DNA of 60,540 nt, from NCBI GenBank assembly GCA_913055915.1, contig CAJXKL010000012.1:1-60540 (forward strand), written 5' to 3'. The DNA comes from an uncultured Candidatus Nemicrothrix sp. GTDB lineage: Bacteria > Actinomycetota > Acidimicrobiia > Acidimicrobiales > MedAcidi-G1. Positions 14,663 through 23,820 of the stretch are shown here, piece after piece. The notes under the pieces were generated by a model. The model worked only from the letters and a program-made list of their open reading frames with translations. It was not told the origin of the DNA and did not search any database. The position numbers and the translations under genes were made by a program. The stretch's first letter is position 1; the number at the start of each line of letters is the position of its first letter.

Positions 14663-16525
14663 TCAGATGATCTTCTCGGCCCGTACCAGGGTCTCCCAGA
14701 GGTCCGCGTACAGGCTGCCGGCCTCACGCAGTTCCCGGTGGCCACCGCGTTCGACGATCCGGCCCTCGTCGAGGACGATCACCTCGTCGGCCTCAACGAT
14801 CGTTGACAGCCGGTGTGCGATCACGATGGAGGTTCGACCGGCGAGCGCCTCGGCCAGCGCGGCCTGGACCAGAGCCTCACTCTCGGTGTCAAGGTGGCTG
14901 GTGGCCTCGTCGAGCACGACGATTCTGGGGTCTTTCAACAACAATCGGGCAATCGCCAGACGCTGTTTCTCTCCCCCCGAGAGCCTGTAGCCCCGTTCGC
15001 CAACGATGGTGTCGTACCCGTCCGGCAGCTGTCGGATGACATCAAGAATACGTGCCGCCCTGCATGCCTCATCCATCTCCGAGGCGGTTGCACCGGGTCT
15101 GGCATAGCGTAGGTTCTGGCCGACGGTCTCGTGGAACAGGTGGGGGTCCTGGGTCACCACACCGATCTGTGCTCGTAGACCGTCCAGCTTCAGCGTCCGG
15201 ATGTCGCGGTCGTCGATGGTGATGGCACCATCGGCCACGTCGTAGAGGCGGGGTATCAGAGAGGCGAGGGTGCTCTTCCCCGACCCTGTCGGCCCCACAA
15301 CCGCCAGCATCTGACCGGGGGAGACCTCCAGGTTGATCTCGTGCAGCACCGTCCGACTCGGTTCCTCCGAGGAACCACCACCCTCCAGCGACGACACCGA
15401 GGAGAAATCGTCGGTCGGGTAGGCGAAGGAGACTCTCTCAAACCTGAGAATGCCCTCCATGTCCGACGGTGACACGGCATCGGGGCGGTCGGCGATCGGG
15501 TTCCGGGTGTCGAGCACCTCGAAGACCCTCTCGAAGGACACGAAGGCCGACATGACGTCAACCCGGGCGTTCGTAAGCTGGGCCAGGGGCAGGTAGAGCT
15601 GGGTCACCAGCACACCCATTGATGCCAGCGTTCCAATTGTCATGGCTCCGCTGATGGCGAGCGAACCACCCACCCAGTACACGGCCGCCGTACCGAGTGC
15701 ACCAAGGAGTGTTAGGGCAATAACGAAGGCCCGGCCATACATGGCGTTCAGGATCCCGATGTCGCGAACCCGACCGACGCTCACAGCAAAGCCGTCGCGC
15801 TCGTCGTCGTGACGACCGAACAGCTTCACCAACTGGGCGCCGGCCACGTTGAAACGCTCGGTCATGGTGGCGTTCATGGTGGCGTTCAGGTCCATGCCCT
15901 CACGGGTTATACCGGCCACCTTCTGGCCGACTCGCCGGGCCGGCAGAACAAACAGCGGGAGCAGCGTCATGGCAAGCAGGGTTATCCGCCACTCCAGCAC
16001 GAACATTGTCGCCAGCGTCGTCGCAGCCGTGATCGAGTTGGCCACCACCGTTCCCAGCGTTCCTGTCAGCGCCCGCTGGGCTCCGATCACGTCATTGTTG
16101 AGGCGGCTCACCAGGGCCCCGGTCTGGGTCCTCGTGAAGAACGAGATTGGCAGTCGCTGGACATGGTCGAACAATTCAAGGCGAAGGTCGTAGATGAGGC
16201 CCTCTCCGACCGTCGCCGAGAACCACCGCTCGACGAAGGAAAGGAGTGCCCGGGTGAGCGCGGCTACGACAACGAGCAGGCCCAGCAGGGTCAGATAGCC
16301 CCGGTCTACGGCGGCAATGGCACCATCGATGATCTCCCTGAAGAGCAGCGGCGGGACTACACCCAGGAGCGATGACGCAACCACAGTGACGAGGAAACCG
16401 ACCACCATGGCCCTGTACGGCCTGGCATAACTCCAGACCCGGCGCCTGGTTTCGGGGCTGATGGCGCCACCGGCGGGCTGCTCGCGCGACATTGCGTGGA
16501 GTATCCCCATGGGGTGGACCATCAT
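14663..16525 (-). CDS. ABC exporter, fused membrane and ATPase domains (MsbA/LmrA type)
   Basis: Half-transporter of 620 residues that should work as a homodimer or heterodimer exporting lipids or drugs. A six-helix membrane domain (about 30-320) contains FFTRTQTGALVSRLNNDV, followed by an ATPase domain with Walker A GPTGSGKSTLASLIPRL, signature YRLSGGEKQRLAIARLLL and Walker B IVVLDEATSHLD. A Ser/Gly/Glu insertion (VSSLEGGGSSEEP) sits just before Walker A. The ATG at 16525 has an AGGA a few bases upstream; ATG at 16492 (MSREQPAGG) is a reasonable alternative. It diverges from the SDR gene across about 108 bases that should hold both promoters. Substrate unknown. Confidence 0.92.
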   Translation of the reverse strand: MMVHPMGILHAMSREQPAGGAISPETRRRVWSYARPYRAMVVGFLVTVVASSLLGVVPPLLFREIIDGAIAAVDRGYLTLLGLLVVVAALTRALLSFVERWFSATVGEGLIYDLRLELFDHVQRLPISFFTRTQTGALVSRLNNDVIGAQRALTGTLGTVVANSITAATTLATMFVLEWRITLLAMTLLPLFVLPARRVGQKVAGITREGMDLNATMNATMTERFNVAGAQLVKLFGRHDDERDGFAVSVGRVRDIGILNAMYGRAFVIALTLLGALGTAAVYWVGGSLAISGAMTIGTLASMGVLVTQLYLPLAQLTNARVDVMSAFVSFERVFEVLDTRNPIADRPDAVSPSDMEGILRFERVSFAYPTDDFSSVSSLEGGGSSEEPSRTVLHEINLEVSPGQMLAVVGPTGSGKSTLASLIPRLYDVADGAITIDDRDIRTLKLDGLRAQIGVVTQDPHLFHETVGQNLRYARPGATASEMDEACRAARILDVIRQLPDGYDTIVGERGYRLSGGEKQRLAIARLLLKDPRIVVLDEATSHLDTESEALVQAALAEALAGRTSIVIAHRLSTIVEADEVIVLDEGRIVERGGHRELREAGSLYADLWETLVRAEKII

Positions 16526-16633
16526 CTGATCCTACGAAGCCCGCCCGTCAGGCGTGCAGCCGGTTGGAGAGATGGCTGTTCTGGGTGCAATGCTCTCCCA
16601 CATGGAATCCAGATCGCGGACATCGGGCCGACT

Positions 16634-17413
16634 GTGTCGCGTCTGACCTCGCTGAGTCGCTCGGTGGAAGGTCATGTAGCACTGGTGACAGGTGCCGGCT
16701 CCGGAATCGGACGCGCTACAGCCCACCTTCTTGCCGATGAGGGGGTGGGAGTGGCGGTGACCGACATCTCTAACGACAGGGCTGCCGTCGTGGCGAAGGA
16801 GATAGCTGCCGTCGGAGGTCGATCCAGGGCATGGGAGTTGGACGTATCCGACTCGGGGGCGATCGGTTCCGTGGTGGACGAGGTGGCCGACTGGGGTGGG
16901 CGTCTGGACATCCTCGTCAACAACGCAGGGATGGCTGCCGGAGGTCTTATCGACGGTGAAGGTTTCGAGGAAGGCTGGCAGAGGGCCATCGACGTGATGC
17001 TCACAGCTCAGGCGCTAATGATCCGTGCATGTCTTCCCCATCTGCGCGGGTCGCCCGCTGGGAGGATCGTTAACGTCTCATCAACCGAGGGCGTAGGCGG
17101 TTCGGCCGGAATGTCCCCGTACACGGTCGCCAAGCACGGGGTGCTGGGCCTGACGCGGTCTCTGGCGGTCGAGCTGGGCGAGGCGGACATTACGGTCAAC
17201 TCCGTCTGCCCTGGCCCAGTCAATACGGATCTGACATCACCGATCCCCGACGAGGCGAAAGCCAGGTTCGCACGCCGCCGGACTGCTGTCGGGCGCTATG
17301 GGGAACCCGAGGAGATAGCGCACGCCATCCTCCACCTTGCTCTACCGGCATCCAGCTACATCACGGGGCACACCCTCATGGTCGACGGGGGCATGACCAT
17401 CAGGAACAACTGA
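16634..17413 (+). CDS. SDR family NAD(P)-dependent oxidoreductase
   Basis: Classical short-chain dehydrogenase, 259 residues from the GTG at 16634. Cofactor motif TGAGSGIGRATA, NNAG near residue 96, catalytic Ser in VNVSSTEG and the YxxxK pair in SPYTVAKHG. The C-terminus SSYITGHTLMVDGGM is typical. Upstream in-frame codons back to 16496 encode a non-family Cys/Arg-rich stretch that overlaps the exporter gene, so the internal GTG was chosen. The alcohol or ketone substrate is unknown. Confidence 0.9.
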   Translation: MSRLTSLSRSVEGHVALVTGAGSGIGRATAHLLADEGVGVAVTDISNDRAAVVAKEIAAVGGRSRAWELDVSDSGAIGSVVDEVADWGGRLDILVNNAGMAAGGLIDGEGFEEGWQRAIDVMLTAQALMIRACLPHLRGSPAGRIVNVSSTEGVGGSAGMSPYTVAKHGVLGLTRSLAVELGEADITVNSVCPGPVNTDLTSPIPDEAKARFARRRTAVGRYGEPEEIAHAILHLALPASSYITGHTLMVDGGMTIRNN

Positions 17414-18107
17414 CAACCCAGCTTGTTGGCTTGCCGGTCTGATGGTCCTGGCTTTGCCTCTCACCCACAGCCTCTTCCTCTCTCCCCTCTAGCCTCCTAG
17501 GGGGCCCTGGGTGGGGTAGGCCGCGGCGTACCTGCCAGCCTCCAGTTTCGCCGTCGGCTTGTTCGAGTGGCTGGCCACCTTCGTGGACGTCGTGGTGGTG
17601 GCGGGAACAGAACAGGGCCAGGTTGTTCAGATCGGTGGGGTCGTCTTTCCACATTTCGTCGGCTATGTGTTCGATCGCTCCCTTGACCACTGCACCGGCC
17701 TTGGGAGGCAACAAGGCATCAATGTGCACCATGGCGTCGTCGCTGGTCGACAACGCCGCCTCGACACTGGGCACCACCGCCAGGGTCTAAGCCACCTTGA
17801 CTGCTGTACGCGTCTGGCGAGAAGGCACCCCCAGCGTCGCGGTCAGGTACGCCGCCGCATCAGGGCGCATGCCAGTTGCCTGCATCAACTCGCCGTGTCG
17901 GCACACCAGACGGGCCTCAAGAACAGTTACCGCCGAGCGCACCGTCTGACACCCGGCCTGGAGGCGGTCAACACCAGCCAGGTCAACCCCATCTACACAC
18001 GCCCCACCAATAAGCGGCGCCAACACCCCCAGATTCGGCCCGTCGACCAGCCCGGCATCAACCCCAACCAAGGCGTTCCCGGGATCTCCAACCATCAACT
18101 CGACCAT
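17400..18107 (-). pseudogene. Decayed DUF222/HNH endonuclease (13E12-type) gene
   Basis: Two blocks in the same minus-strand frame are split by a TAG at 17787-17789. The upstream block (18107 to 17790) reads like the N-terminus of a DUF222 protein (RLVCRHGELMQATGMRPDAA, then YLTATLGVPSRQTRTAVKVA). The downstream block has a DUF222 middle fragment (IDALLPPKAGAVVKGAIEHI) joined almost directly to an HNH motif (LNNLALFCSRHHHDVHEGG). A normal member has 350-500 residues; here only about 235 remain, so the core is deleted as well as interrupted. These repeat-family genes are common, and commonly broken, in actinobacteria. The 3' end overlaps the SDR gene by 14 bases. Confidence 0.8.
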
Positions 18108-18297
18108 GGCCGCACCCTACGGACAGGGTGTGACAATCGCTGAAACCACATCAGAGAGATGACGTACCAGCGGAGTCCGATACGTAGTGGGCCGTCCGCA
18201 GGTGGCACATTCCACCAGGCTCGTCCCAGGTGCCTCCGATTCCAACCTATTGGCAGGAACGCCTAGGGTCGGCCTTCCTGTATTGGGGAGGGATGAG

Positions 18298-20028
18298 TTG
18301 CACCAGCACCTAAGAGATGCCTGGGACGAGATGACGGCGCCCGGTGCGCCGTTCGCATGGTCGGTGGTCGACGTGCGGGGCGTGCCGACAAGGGCCTACG
18401 ACTCGGCGCCACCCAACATGGTGGTCCTGTGGCAGGCATCGGTTGCCCACGCCGACAACGACTACATCGTCTTTGAGGACGAGCGCCTCACGTACGCCGA
18501 TGTGCACGCCAGGGTTGCAGCCATGGCCGCCCACCTCTCGGCCAACGGCATCGGACACGGTGACCGGGTCGCCATTGCCATGCGCAACTATCCCGAGTGG
18601 GTGATCTCGTACTGGGCGACCATCTCGCTGGGTGCCGCGGTTGTTGGAATGAACGCCTGGTGGACAGGTCCCGAGATGGAGTTCGGCCTCGCTGACTGCG
18701 GCGCCCGGGCGCTGGTCTGCGACAGCGAGCGTCTGGAAAAGGCTGATCCCGTGTTGGCCGGTTTGAGAGAAGAGGGGCGCCTGCACGTGGTTGTGGTCAG
18801 GAGTGAGGGAGACCTCCCCGACGATGCCGTGCACTGGGATAATGCCCTGGCTGCAGCGACCGATCTACCGGAGTCACCAGATGTGCAGGTCGAGCCCGAG
18901 GATGACGTCTGCATCTTCTACACCTCGGGCACAACCGGTCGCCCAAAGGGTGCCGTTCTGACACACCGGGGAGCGGTCTCGAACCTGTTGAACCTGGCCT
19001 TCTGGCAGGTGACAACAGACGTGGCCGAGGCGAAGGCAGTGGTGGCGGGAACCCCATCGTCGGGGTCCGACAAGGAACCCGGTGAGGCGGAGCCGGGATC
19101 GGTGCTGGCGGTTCCGCTGTTCCACGTGACCGGGTGCAACTGCTGCCTGCATCCGGTCACCGCCACTGGCGGGAAGCTGGTCCTCATGTACAGGTGGTCG
19201 GCCGAGAAGGCCCTTGAACTGATCGAGAGGGAGCGTGTCAGCACCTTCACAGGAGTCCCGACAATGGCGCGCGAGCTGATCAACAGTCCTGACTTCGCCA
19301 CCCGGGACACCAGCAGCCTCGCCCACCTCGGCGGAGGCGGCGCTGCGGTGCAGCCGGACCTTGTGCACAAGATCGAGGAGCGCCTCGAGGGCAGGCCCAG
19401 TACCGGCTACGGACTTACAGAGGTGAACGGCGTCATCACCGTGAATTCGGCGCACTGGTTCCTGGCCAAGCCTGAGTCGGCTGGGCCACCGCTCCCGATA
19501 ATCGAGGCCCACATCCGCGACGATGAGGGAACGCCCCTCCCCGCTGGTGACACAGGCCAACTCTGGGTTCGCGGGGGCAACGTGTTCCGCGGGTACCTGA
19601 ATCGTCCCGAGGCCAATGCCGAGGTTCTCATAGATGGATGGTTCGACACAGGCGACATCGGCTACCTGGACGACGACGGCTTCTTGTTTCTCGTCGATCG
19701 GGCCAAGGACATGGTGCTCCGTGGTGGTGAGAACGTGTACTCGGCTGAGGTCGAGGCTGCCATCTATGAGCACCCGGCGGTGGCTGAGGCAGCCGTCTTC
19801 GCCGTTCCCGACGAACGCCTCGGTGAAGCGGTCGGGGCGGCGATAGTTCTGCTGCCGGAGGCCACAATGACAGTTGATGACCTGCGTGCTCACACGGCTG
19901 ACCTGATCGCCTCGTTCAAGGTTCCCGAGCACGTCTGGTTCCTCACCGATCTACTTCCCAGGAACGCCAACGGCAAGTTCGTGAAAAGGCAGCTACGCGA
20001 GAGCCTGCTGGGACCTGTCACGGGCTGA
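18298..20028 (+). CDS. AMP-dependent acyl-CoA synthetase / ligase
   Basis: Adenylate-forming enzyme, 576 residues, that activates a carboxylic acid with ATP and transfers it to CoA. Core motifs are FYTSGTTGRPKGAVLTH (ATP loop), STGYGLTEVNG, FDTGDIGYLDDDG, RAKDMVLRGGENVYSAEVE (hinge), and the catalytic Lys in PRNANGKFVKRQL. A TTG at 18298 is chosen because GGGAGGG lies just upstream at a good distance; the frame is open to 18187 but that extension is not family-like. It may serve fatty-acid breakdown with the nearby thiolase and Etf genes. Chain-length preference cannot be told. Confidence 0.92.
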   Translation: MHQHLRDAWDEMTAPGAPFAWSVVDVRGVPTRAYDSAPPNMVVLWQASVAHADNDYIVFEDERLTYADVHARVAAMAAHLSANGIGHGDRVAIAMRNYPEWVISYWATISLGAAVVGMNAWWTGPEMEFGLADCGARALVCDSERLEKADPVLAGLREEGRLHVVVVRSEGDLPDDAVHWDNALAAATDLPESPDVQVEPEDDVCIFYTSGTTGRPKGAVLTHRGAVSNLLNLAFWQVTTDVAEAKAVVAGTPSSGSDKEPGEAEPGSVLAVPLFHVTGCNCCLHPVTATGGKLVLMYRWSAEKALELIERERVSTFTGVPTMARELINSPDFATRDTSSLAHLGGGGAAVQPDLVHKIEERLEGRPSTGYGLTEVNGVITVNSAHWFLAKPESAGPPLPIIEAHIRDDEGTPLPAGDTGQLWVRGGNVFRGYLNRPEANAEVLIDGWFDTGDIGYLDDDGFLFLVDRAKDMVLRGGENVYSAEVEAAIYEHPAVAEAAVFAVPDERLGEAVGAAIVLLPEATMTVDDLRAHTADLIASFKVPEHVWFLTDLLPRNANGKFVKRQLRESLLGPVTG

Positions 20029-20071
20029 CCACCGGTTCAGTCCAGGGGTTCAGGGATGGCAGGGTGTTGGT

Positions 20072-21190
20072 ATGGCTGATCGTCGAGGCGCGACGCATGA
20101 GGCGCTTGTGGTGTGTCCTCCGGGGCTGGAGCAACTCGTCGCAACCGAGTTGGCTGCACTGGCGGTGCGGCAGACGCGTACCGAAAAGGGTGGTGTCACC
20201 TGCCGGTTGACTTCCCGTCAGTTGTATCTAGCGAACGTCTTCCTTTCGTGTGCCACCAGGGTCCTCGTCAGGGTGGCGACCTTCACGGTCAGGTCCTTTG
20301 CCGATCTTGAACGGAGGCTGGGGCAGGTTGACTGGTCCGAGTGGTTTGACGGGTCGTCACGGCCGAGGGTCCGGGTGTCTACCCGGCGGTCGATGCTTTG
20401 GCACGACGCAGCGGTTGGGGAACGGTTCGAGTCGGCTCTGCCCAAGGGGTCACCTGACGGCCCCGAGCAGTTGCTCGTCGCAAGGGCGGTGAAGGACAGG
20501 TTCGTTGTGAGCGTCGACTCCTCGGGTGCTGCGCTTCACCAGCGGGGATGGCGCCTCGACCAGGCCAAGGCGCCCCTCCGTGAGTCCGTGGCTGCGGGCC
20601 TCCTGTTGGCCTGCGGATGGGACCCGTCCACCCCGTTGGTTGACCCGATGTGCGGATCCGGGACCATTGCCATTGAGGCGGCGATCCGGGCTTCCGGGTA
20701 CGCCCCGGGAGTCGGACGGGAGTTCTCCTTCCAGCGGTGGCCGACGTTCCAACCCGGTACCTGGGCCAGCGTCACCGCCGAAACGGGTAGTGCCTCTGCC
20801 GCAACTGACCAACCCACGATCGTCGCTGCAGACAGAGATGCCGGGGCCGTGGAGTCAGCACGTGCCAACGCTGAACGGGCCGGCGTGGCCGACCGGATCC
20901 AGTTCGTCAATGCCCCCATCTCGGCCCTCGAGAACCCTGAGCCCGAGGGTGAACCGGGGCACCTGATAACCAACCCGCCGTGGGGGGGCCGTGTGTCAGC
21001 GGGCGATGACCTGAGGAACCTCTACGCCACCCTCGGGCGGGTCGGAAACGAGAATCTGGCCGGGTGGGGCCTGGGCGTCCTGGTGGCCGACAGGGACCTG
21101 GCTCGTCAGGTTCGGCCCGGCCTCACCGAGTCGCTGCAACTGGAACTGGGGGGCAGGCATGCCTGGTTGCTGACCGGACGGTGCGGCTGA
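20072..21190 (+). CDS. THUMP-domain RNA guanine-N2 methyltransferase (RlmL N-half/TrmN-like)
   Basis: A 372-residue class I methyltransferase that should methylate a guanine of ribosomal or transfer RNA using S-adenosylmethionine. An N-terminal ferredoxin-like plus THUMP region (about 10-160, CPPGLEQLVATELAAL) precedes the catalytic domain with DPMCGSGTIAIEAA and the catalytic TNPPWGGR (NPPY/W type). It matches the first half of E. coli RlmL in layout. Its stop lies one base from the stop of the convergent flavin-type oxidoreductase gene, leaving no room for a terminator between them. Confidence 0.88.
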   Translation: MADRRGATHEALVVCPPGLEQLVATELAALAVRQTRTEKGGVTCRLTSRQLYLANVFLSCATRVLVRVATFTVRSFADLERRLGQVDWSEWFDGSSRPRVRVSTRRSMLWHDAAVGERFESALPKGSPDGPEQLLVARAVKDRFVVSVDSSGAALHQRGWRLDQAKAPLRESVAAGLLLACGWDPSTPLVDPMCGSGTIAIEAAIRASGYAPGVGREFSFQRWPTFQPGTWASVTAETGSASAATDQPTIVAADRDAGAVESARANAERAGVADRIQFVNAPISALENPEPEGEPGHLITNPPWGGRVSAGDDLRNLYATLGRVGNENLAGWGLGVLVADRDLARQVRPGLTESLQLELGGRHAWLLTGRCG

Positions 21191-21191
21191 G

Positions 21192-22463
21192 TCAGCCCAG
21201 GGTCGGTGGTGGCGCTATCCGGTAGTCGGGGTCGACGCTGCGGGGTCCCTCACGCCTCGCCAGGGCCGCCTCAACCGCCGGTTCCAGGCGTTCCTCCTTC
21301 CGGCGGGTGAGGTCAGGGTCCCTTTCGGCGAATTCGGGCATCACCTCGGCAGCGAACAGCTCCATCGACTCGCAGATGTGCTCATGCCTGTTGCGGCCTG
21401 CCTGGCTGACAAAGATGACCTCGTCAATTCCGGCAGCCTCGTACTGGCGGAGCAGCGCCCGGAGTTGTTCCGGCGTTCCGATGGCCCCGCGCAGCGACAG
21501 CAGGCCCTCACCGATCGTGGCCGGCGTACCTGCCAGCCTGGCCCTCAGCTCGACGTTGGTCTGCGCTGCTGTCTCACGGTCGAAGCCGAAGGCGCTGCGG
21601 TTCTGCTCGAACTCAGCCCAGATGTCGGTGACACCGGGGCTGTGGCTGCCGAAGGCGTAGAAGTGTCCCAGGGAGTAGCCAAAGAAGTGGGCGCCGTCGA
21701 TACCCCTGTCGATGGCGGTCGCCTCGTCCTCGTGGCACATCATCGGCAGCACGCTCGAGATGTTGGCGTTCACCGCGAAGCCGGCGGGGACACACTCCTC
21801 GGATGCGATGGTGGCGTAGTACTCGGCGACCCAGTGCTCCGCTTCACCTGGCTCGACGAAGGCGAAGGTGAGGGCACCGATCCCCTTGCGGGCGGCCAAT
21901 TGGATGGTCTCACGCTGGCTGCAGGCCACCCAGAGGGGAGGATGGGGCTTCTGGTGGGGCTTTGGCACGATGTTGCGTGGAGGCATCTGCAGCCAGGGTC
22001 CGTCCCATCCGGCGAATGGCTCCTCGACCATCATCCTGGCTGTGGCCTCGATGTGGTCGAGCCACTGCTCCCGCTTGGTTTCGCGCTCGGCGCCGAAGCC
22101 ATCCAACTCGGCGGTGGACGAGGACTCACCTGTACCGAAGTCCACCCGACCGTCCGACAGCAGGTCCAGGGTGTTGATCCGTTCGACGACCCTGGCCGGG
22201 TGGTTGTACTCGGCGGGCAACAACACGATGCCGTGCCCGAGCCTGATGCGCGACGTGCGCTGACTGGCTGCAGCCAGGAAGACCTCGGGGGCGGAACTGT
22301 GGCTGTACTCCTCCAGGAAGTGGTGCTCCACCTCCCAGACACGGTCGAAGCCCAGCCTGTCGGCCAACTCCACCTGATCCAGTGCGTCCTTGAAGAGCTG
22401 GTGCTCGTCGCCATCGGCCCAGGGGCGGGGAAACTGGTGTTCATAGAAGATCCCGAACTTCAT
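21192..22463 (-). CDS. LLM class (luciferase-like) oxidoreductase
   Basis: Bacterial luciferase-like protein of 423 residues with the N-terminal MKFGIFYEHQFPRPW and the helix-strand pattern of the TIM-barrel family (GHGIVLLPAEYNHPARVVER, then VDFGTGESSSTAELDGFG). Members use FMN or F420 to oxidise or reduce small molecules; the cofactor is not evident here. The C-terminal extension (about residues 370-423, charged) is longer than in many members. It diverges from the YceI gene across 107 bases. Substrate unknown. Confidence 0.88.
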   Translation of the reverse strand: MKFGIFYEHQFPRPWADGDEHQLFKDALDQVELADRLGFDRVWEVEHHFLEEYSHSSAPEVFLAAASQRTSRIRLGHGIVLLPAEYNHPARVVERINTLDLLSDGRVDFGTGESSSTAELDGFGAERETKREQWLDHIEATARMMVEEPFAGWDGPWLQMPPRNIVPKPHQKPHPPLWVACSQRETIQLAARKGIGALTFAFVEPGEAEHWVAEYYATIASEECVPAGFAVNANISSVLPMMCHEDEATAIDRGIDGAHFFGYSLGHFYAFGSHSPGVTDIWAEFEQNRSAFGFDRETAAQTNVELRARLAGTPATIGEGLLSLRGAIGTPEQLRALLRQYEAAGIDEVIFVSQAGRNRHEHICESMELFAAEVMPEFAERDPDLTRRKEERLEPAVEAALARREGPRSVDPDYRIAPPPTLG

Positions 22464-22570
22464 GTCGGAACCATACGGGCAGCTCCCGGAGGGTTCTCTG
22501 TCGGGCGGGTGGCGGCCGTAGGCTCAGATCGGGTCGATGCCAGCGTGGCCCGGTGGTGAGGAGGCTCCCG

Positions 22571-23464
22571 ATGCGAAGGAATCTGTTTGTTGCAACTGCC
22601 GTGGTGCTGGCTGTCGGCACCTGGTGGTTCCTGATCCGCGACTCCGCTCCGCCGGCACCCGACATCGGGTTGGCGGCCCAGGTGGCTGCAGCAGCCCAGG
22701 CGACCGCCACGACAGTGCCGCCCGCATCGACATCGACATCGACATCGACATCTTCCACGACAACGACGACGACGACATCTTCCACGACAACGACGACGAC
22801 AGTTCCCACGACAACGACAACGACAGTCCCCACGACAACGGCAGGAACCACCACGGTGACACCCACGACCACGGTCGCACCCACCACAACTGCAGCGCCC
22901 ACCACCACGGCGGCACCGGGTGACCCGACCGGGACCTGGACGGTCGACACCTCAATCGGTGACTACAGCAACTTCACGAGCACCTTCGTGGGCTTTCGGG
23001 TCAATGAGGAACTGGGGCGCGGTATCGGAACTACCACGGCGGTTGGCCGTACGCCCCAGGTTGTCGGCGAGGTTGAGCTTGATGGAACGGTCCTCGTCAC
23101 AGCGGAGATCAGGGCGGACCTGCGTGGGTTGCAGACCGACCGTTCCTTCCGCGACCCGAAGGTCCAGGAGGCCCTGAACACCGGAACCCACCCCGAGGCC
23201 GTGTTCGTCCTTGACGGGCCAATAGATCTCGGCGATGTAGGCACGTCAGCAGAGGTGTCGGCACCGGGAACTCTCATGGTGAACGGGGCCAGCCAGGCGG
23301 TAACCGTGGACCTGTCCGCCGACATGGTGGGGGATATCCTCGCTGTCGTGGGAACACTCGACATCGTCTTCGCCGACTTCGGAATCGAGGTCCCCTCGGG
23401 CACCATCGTGATTTCCGTGGAGGACCATGGTGTGGTGGAGATCCAGGTCTTCCTGACCCGCTGA
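22571..23464 (+). CDS. Membrane-anchored YceI family protein with long Thr-rich linker
   Basis: A 297-residue protein. An N-terminal membrane helix (NLFVATAVVLAVGTWWFL) without a lipobox anchors it, a low-complexity Ser/Thr/Pro stretch (about 45-118) spaces it from the membrane, and a C-terminal YceI beta-barrel (about 120-297, GTWTVDTSIGDYSNFTSTFV; DLRGLQTDRSFRDPKVQEAL) should bind an isoprenoid or other hydrophobic ligand. The ATG at 22571 has GAGGAGG six bases upstream and is preferred to the GTG at 22553. Followed by two small hairpins. Confidence 0.9.
   Translation: MRRNLFVATAVVLAVGTWWFLIRDSAPPAPDIGLAAQVAAAAQATATTVPPASTSTSTSTSSTTTTTTTSSTTTTTTVPTTTTTTVPTTTAGTTTVTPTTTVAPTTTAAPTTTAAPGDPTGTWTVDTSIGDYSNFTSTFVGFRVNEELGRGIGTTTAVGRTPQVVGEVELDGTVLVTAEIRADLRGLQTDRSFRDPKVQEALNTGTHPEAVFVLDGPIDLGDVGTSAEVSAPGTLMVNGASQAVTVDLSADMVGDILAVVGTLDIVFADFGIEVPSGTIVISVEDHGVVEIQVFLTR
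22725..22752 (+). repeat. CATCGA microsatellite in the YceI linker
   Basis: More than four tandem copies of the 6-base unit CATCGA encode alternating Ser-Thr and run into ACGACA-type repeats up to about 22870. Length changes in steps of six would keep the frame, so the linker may vary between strains. Confidence 0.8.
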
Positions 23465-23496
23465 CCATTCCGGGTACACGTACCCGTTTGCCAGAA

Positions 23497-23512
23497 CCCC
23501 TTGTTTCAGGGG
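23497..23512 (+). terminator. Short hairpin after the YceI gene
   Basis: CCCCT and AGGGG pair around a TGTTTC loop, 33 bases after the YceI stop. A second inverted repeat, CGGGTA/TACCCG at 23471-23486, lies just before it. Neither has a T-run; they may end the YceI transcript or serve as operators for the next small operon. Confidence 0.4.
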
Positions 23513-23574
23513 ACAATGGCTGATCGCCCCAACAACGGGCTTCTTACGCAGGGTTCAACTGACAAGGGAGATGT

Positions 23575-23820
23575 ATGGCTGCCGATCCGTCGGAGCGACT
23601 TCTTGAGGCGATCGATGCACTCGAGGACCTGGCGCGTTCAACCACCCCCGCCCAGGCCATCGACGACTTCGACCCGATGGTGCTCCAGACCTTCTGGCGC
23701 GAGTGGCCCCACGCCAGCGTTTGGGCCGGCACCCTCTGGCGCCTCCTGAACCAGGACCTCGACGAGCCGGCCCGAGAGCGGAGCGACCCCGAACTGGATG
23801 AGGTCGGAGGTGTGGGCTGA
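23575..23820 (+). CDS. Small conserved-looking protein of unknown function
   Basis: An 81-residue acidic soluble protein, MAADPSERLLEAIDALEDLA at the start and a Trp-rich middle (TFWREWPHASVWAGTLWRLL). AAGGGAG lies just before the ATG, and the TGA shares bases with the ATG of the CBS gene (TGATGG), so it is likely a real, coupled gene. I do not recognise a family. Confidence 0.7.
   Translation: MAADPSERLLEAIDALEDLARSTTPAQAIDDFDPMVLQTFWREWPHASVWAGTLWRLLNQDLDEPARERSDPELDEVGGVG

Noticed and set aside
21378-22559. 393-residue plus-strand frame over the luciferase-like gene
   Set aside because: No recognisable domain, fully inside a well-matched minus-strand gene.
22725-22870. Possible CRISPR-like repeat array
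   Set aside because: Units are 3-6 bases long and coding, without spacers.
22537-22923. Asp/His-rich protein (DIDIDID, HDNDDDD) in another frame over the Thr linker
   Set aside because: It is only the frame-shifted reading of the microsatellite; the in-frame YceI protein has signal, linker and a clear domain.
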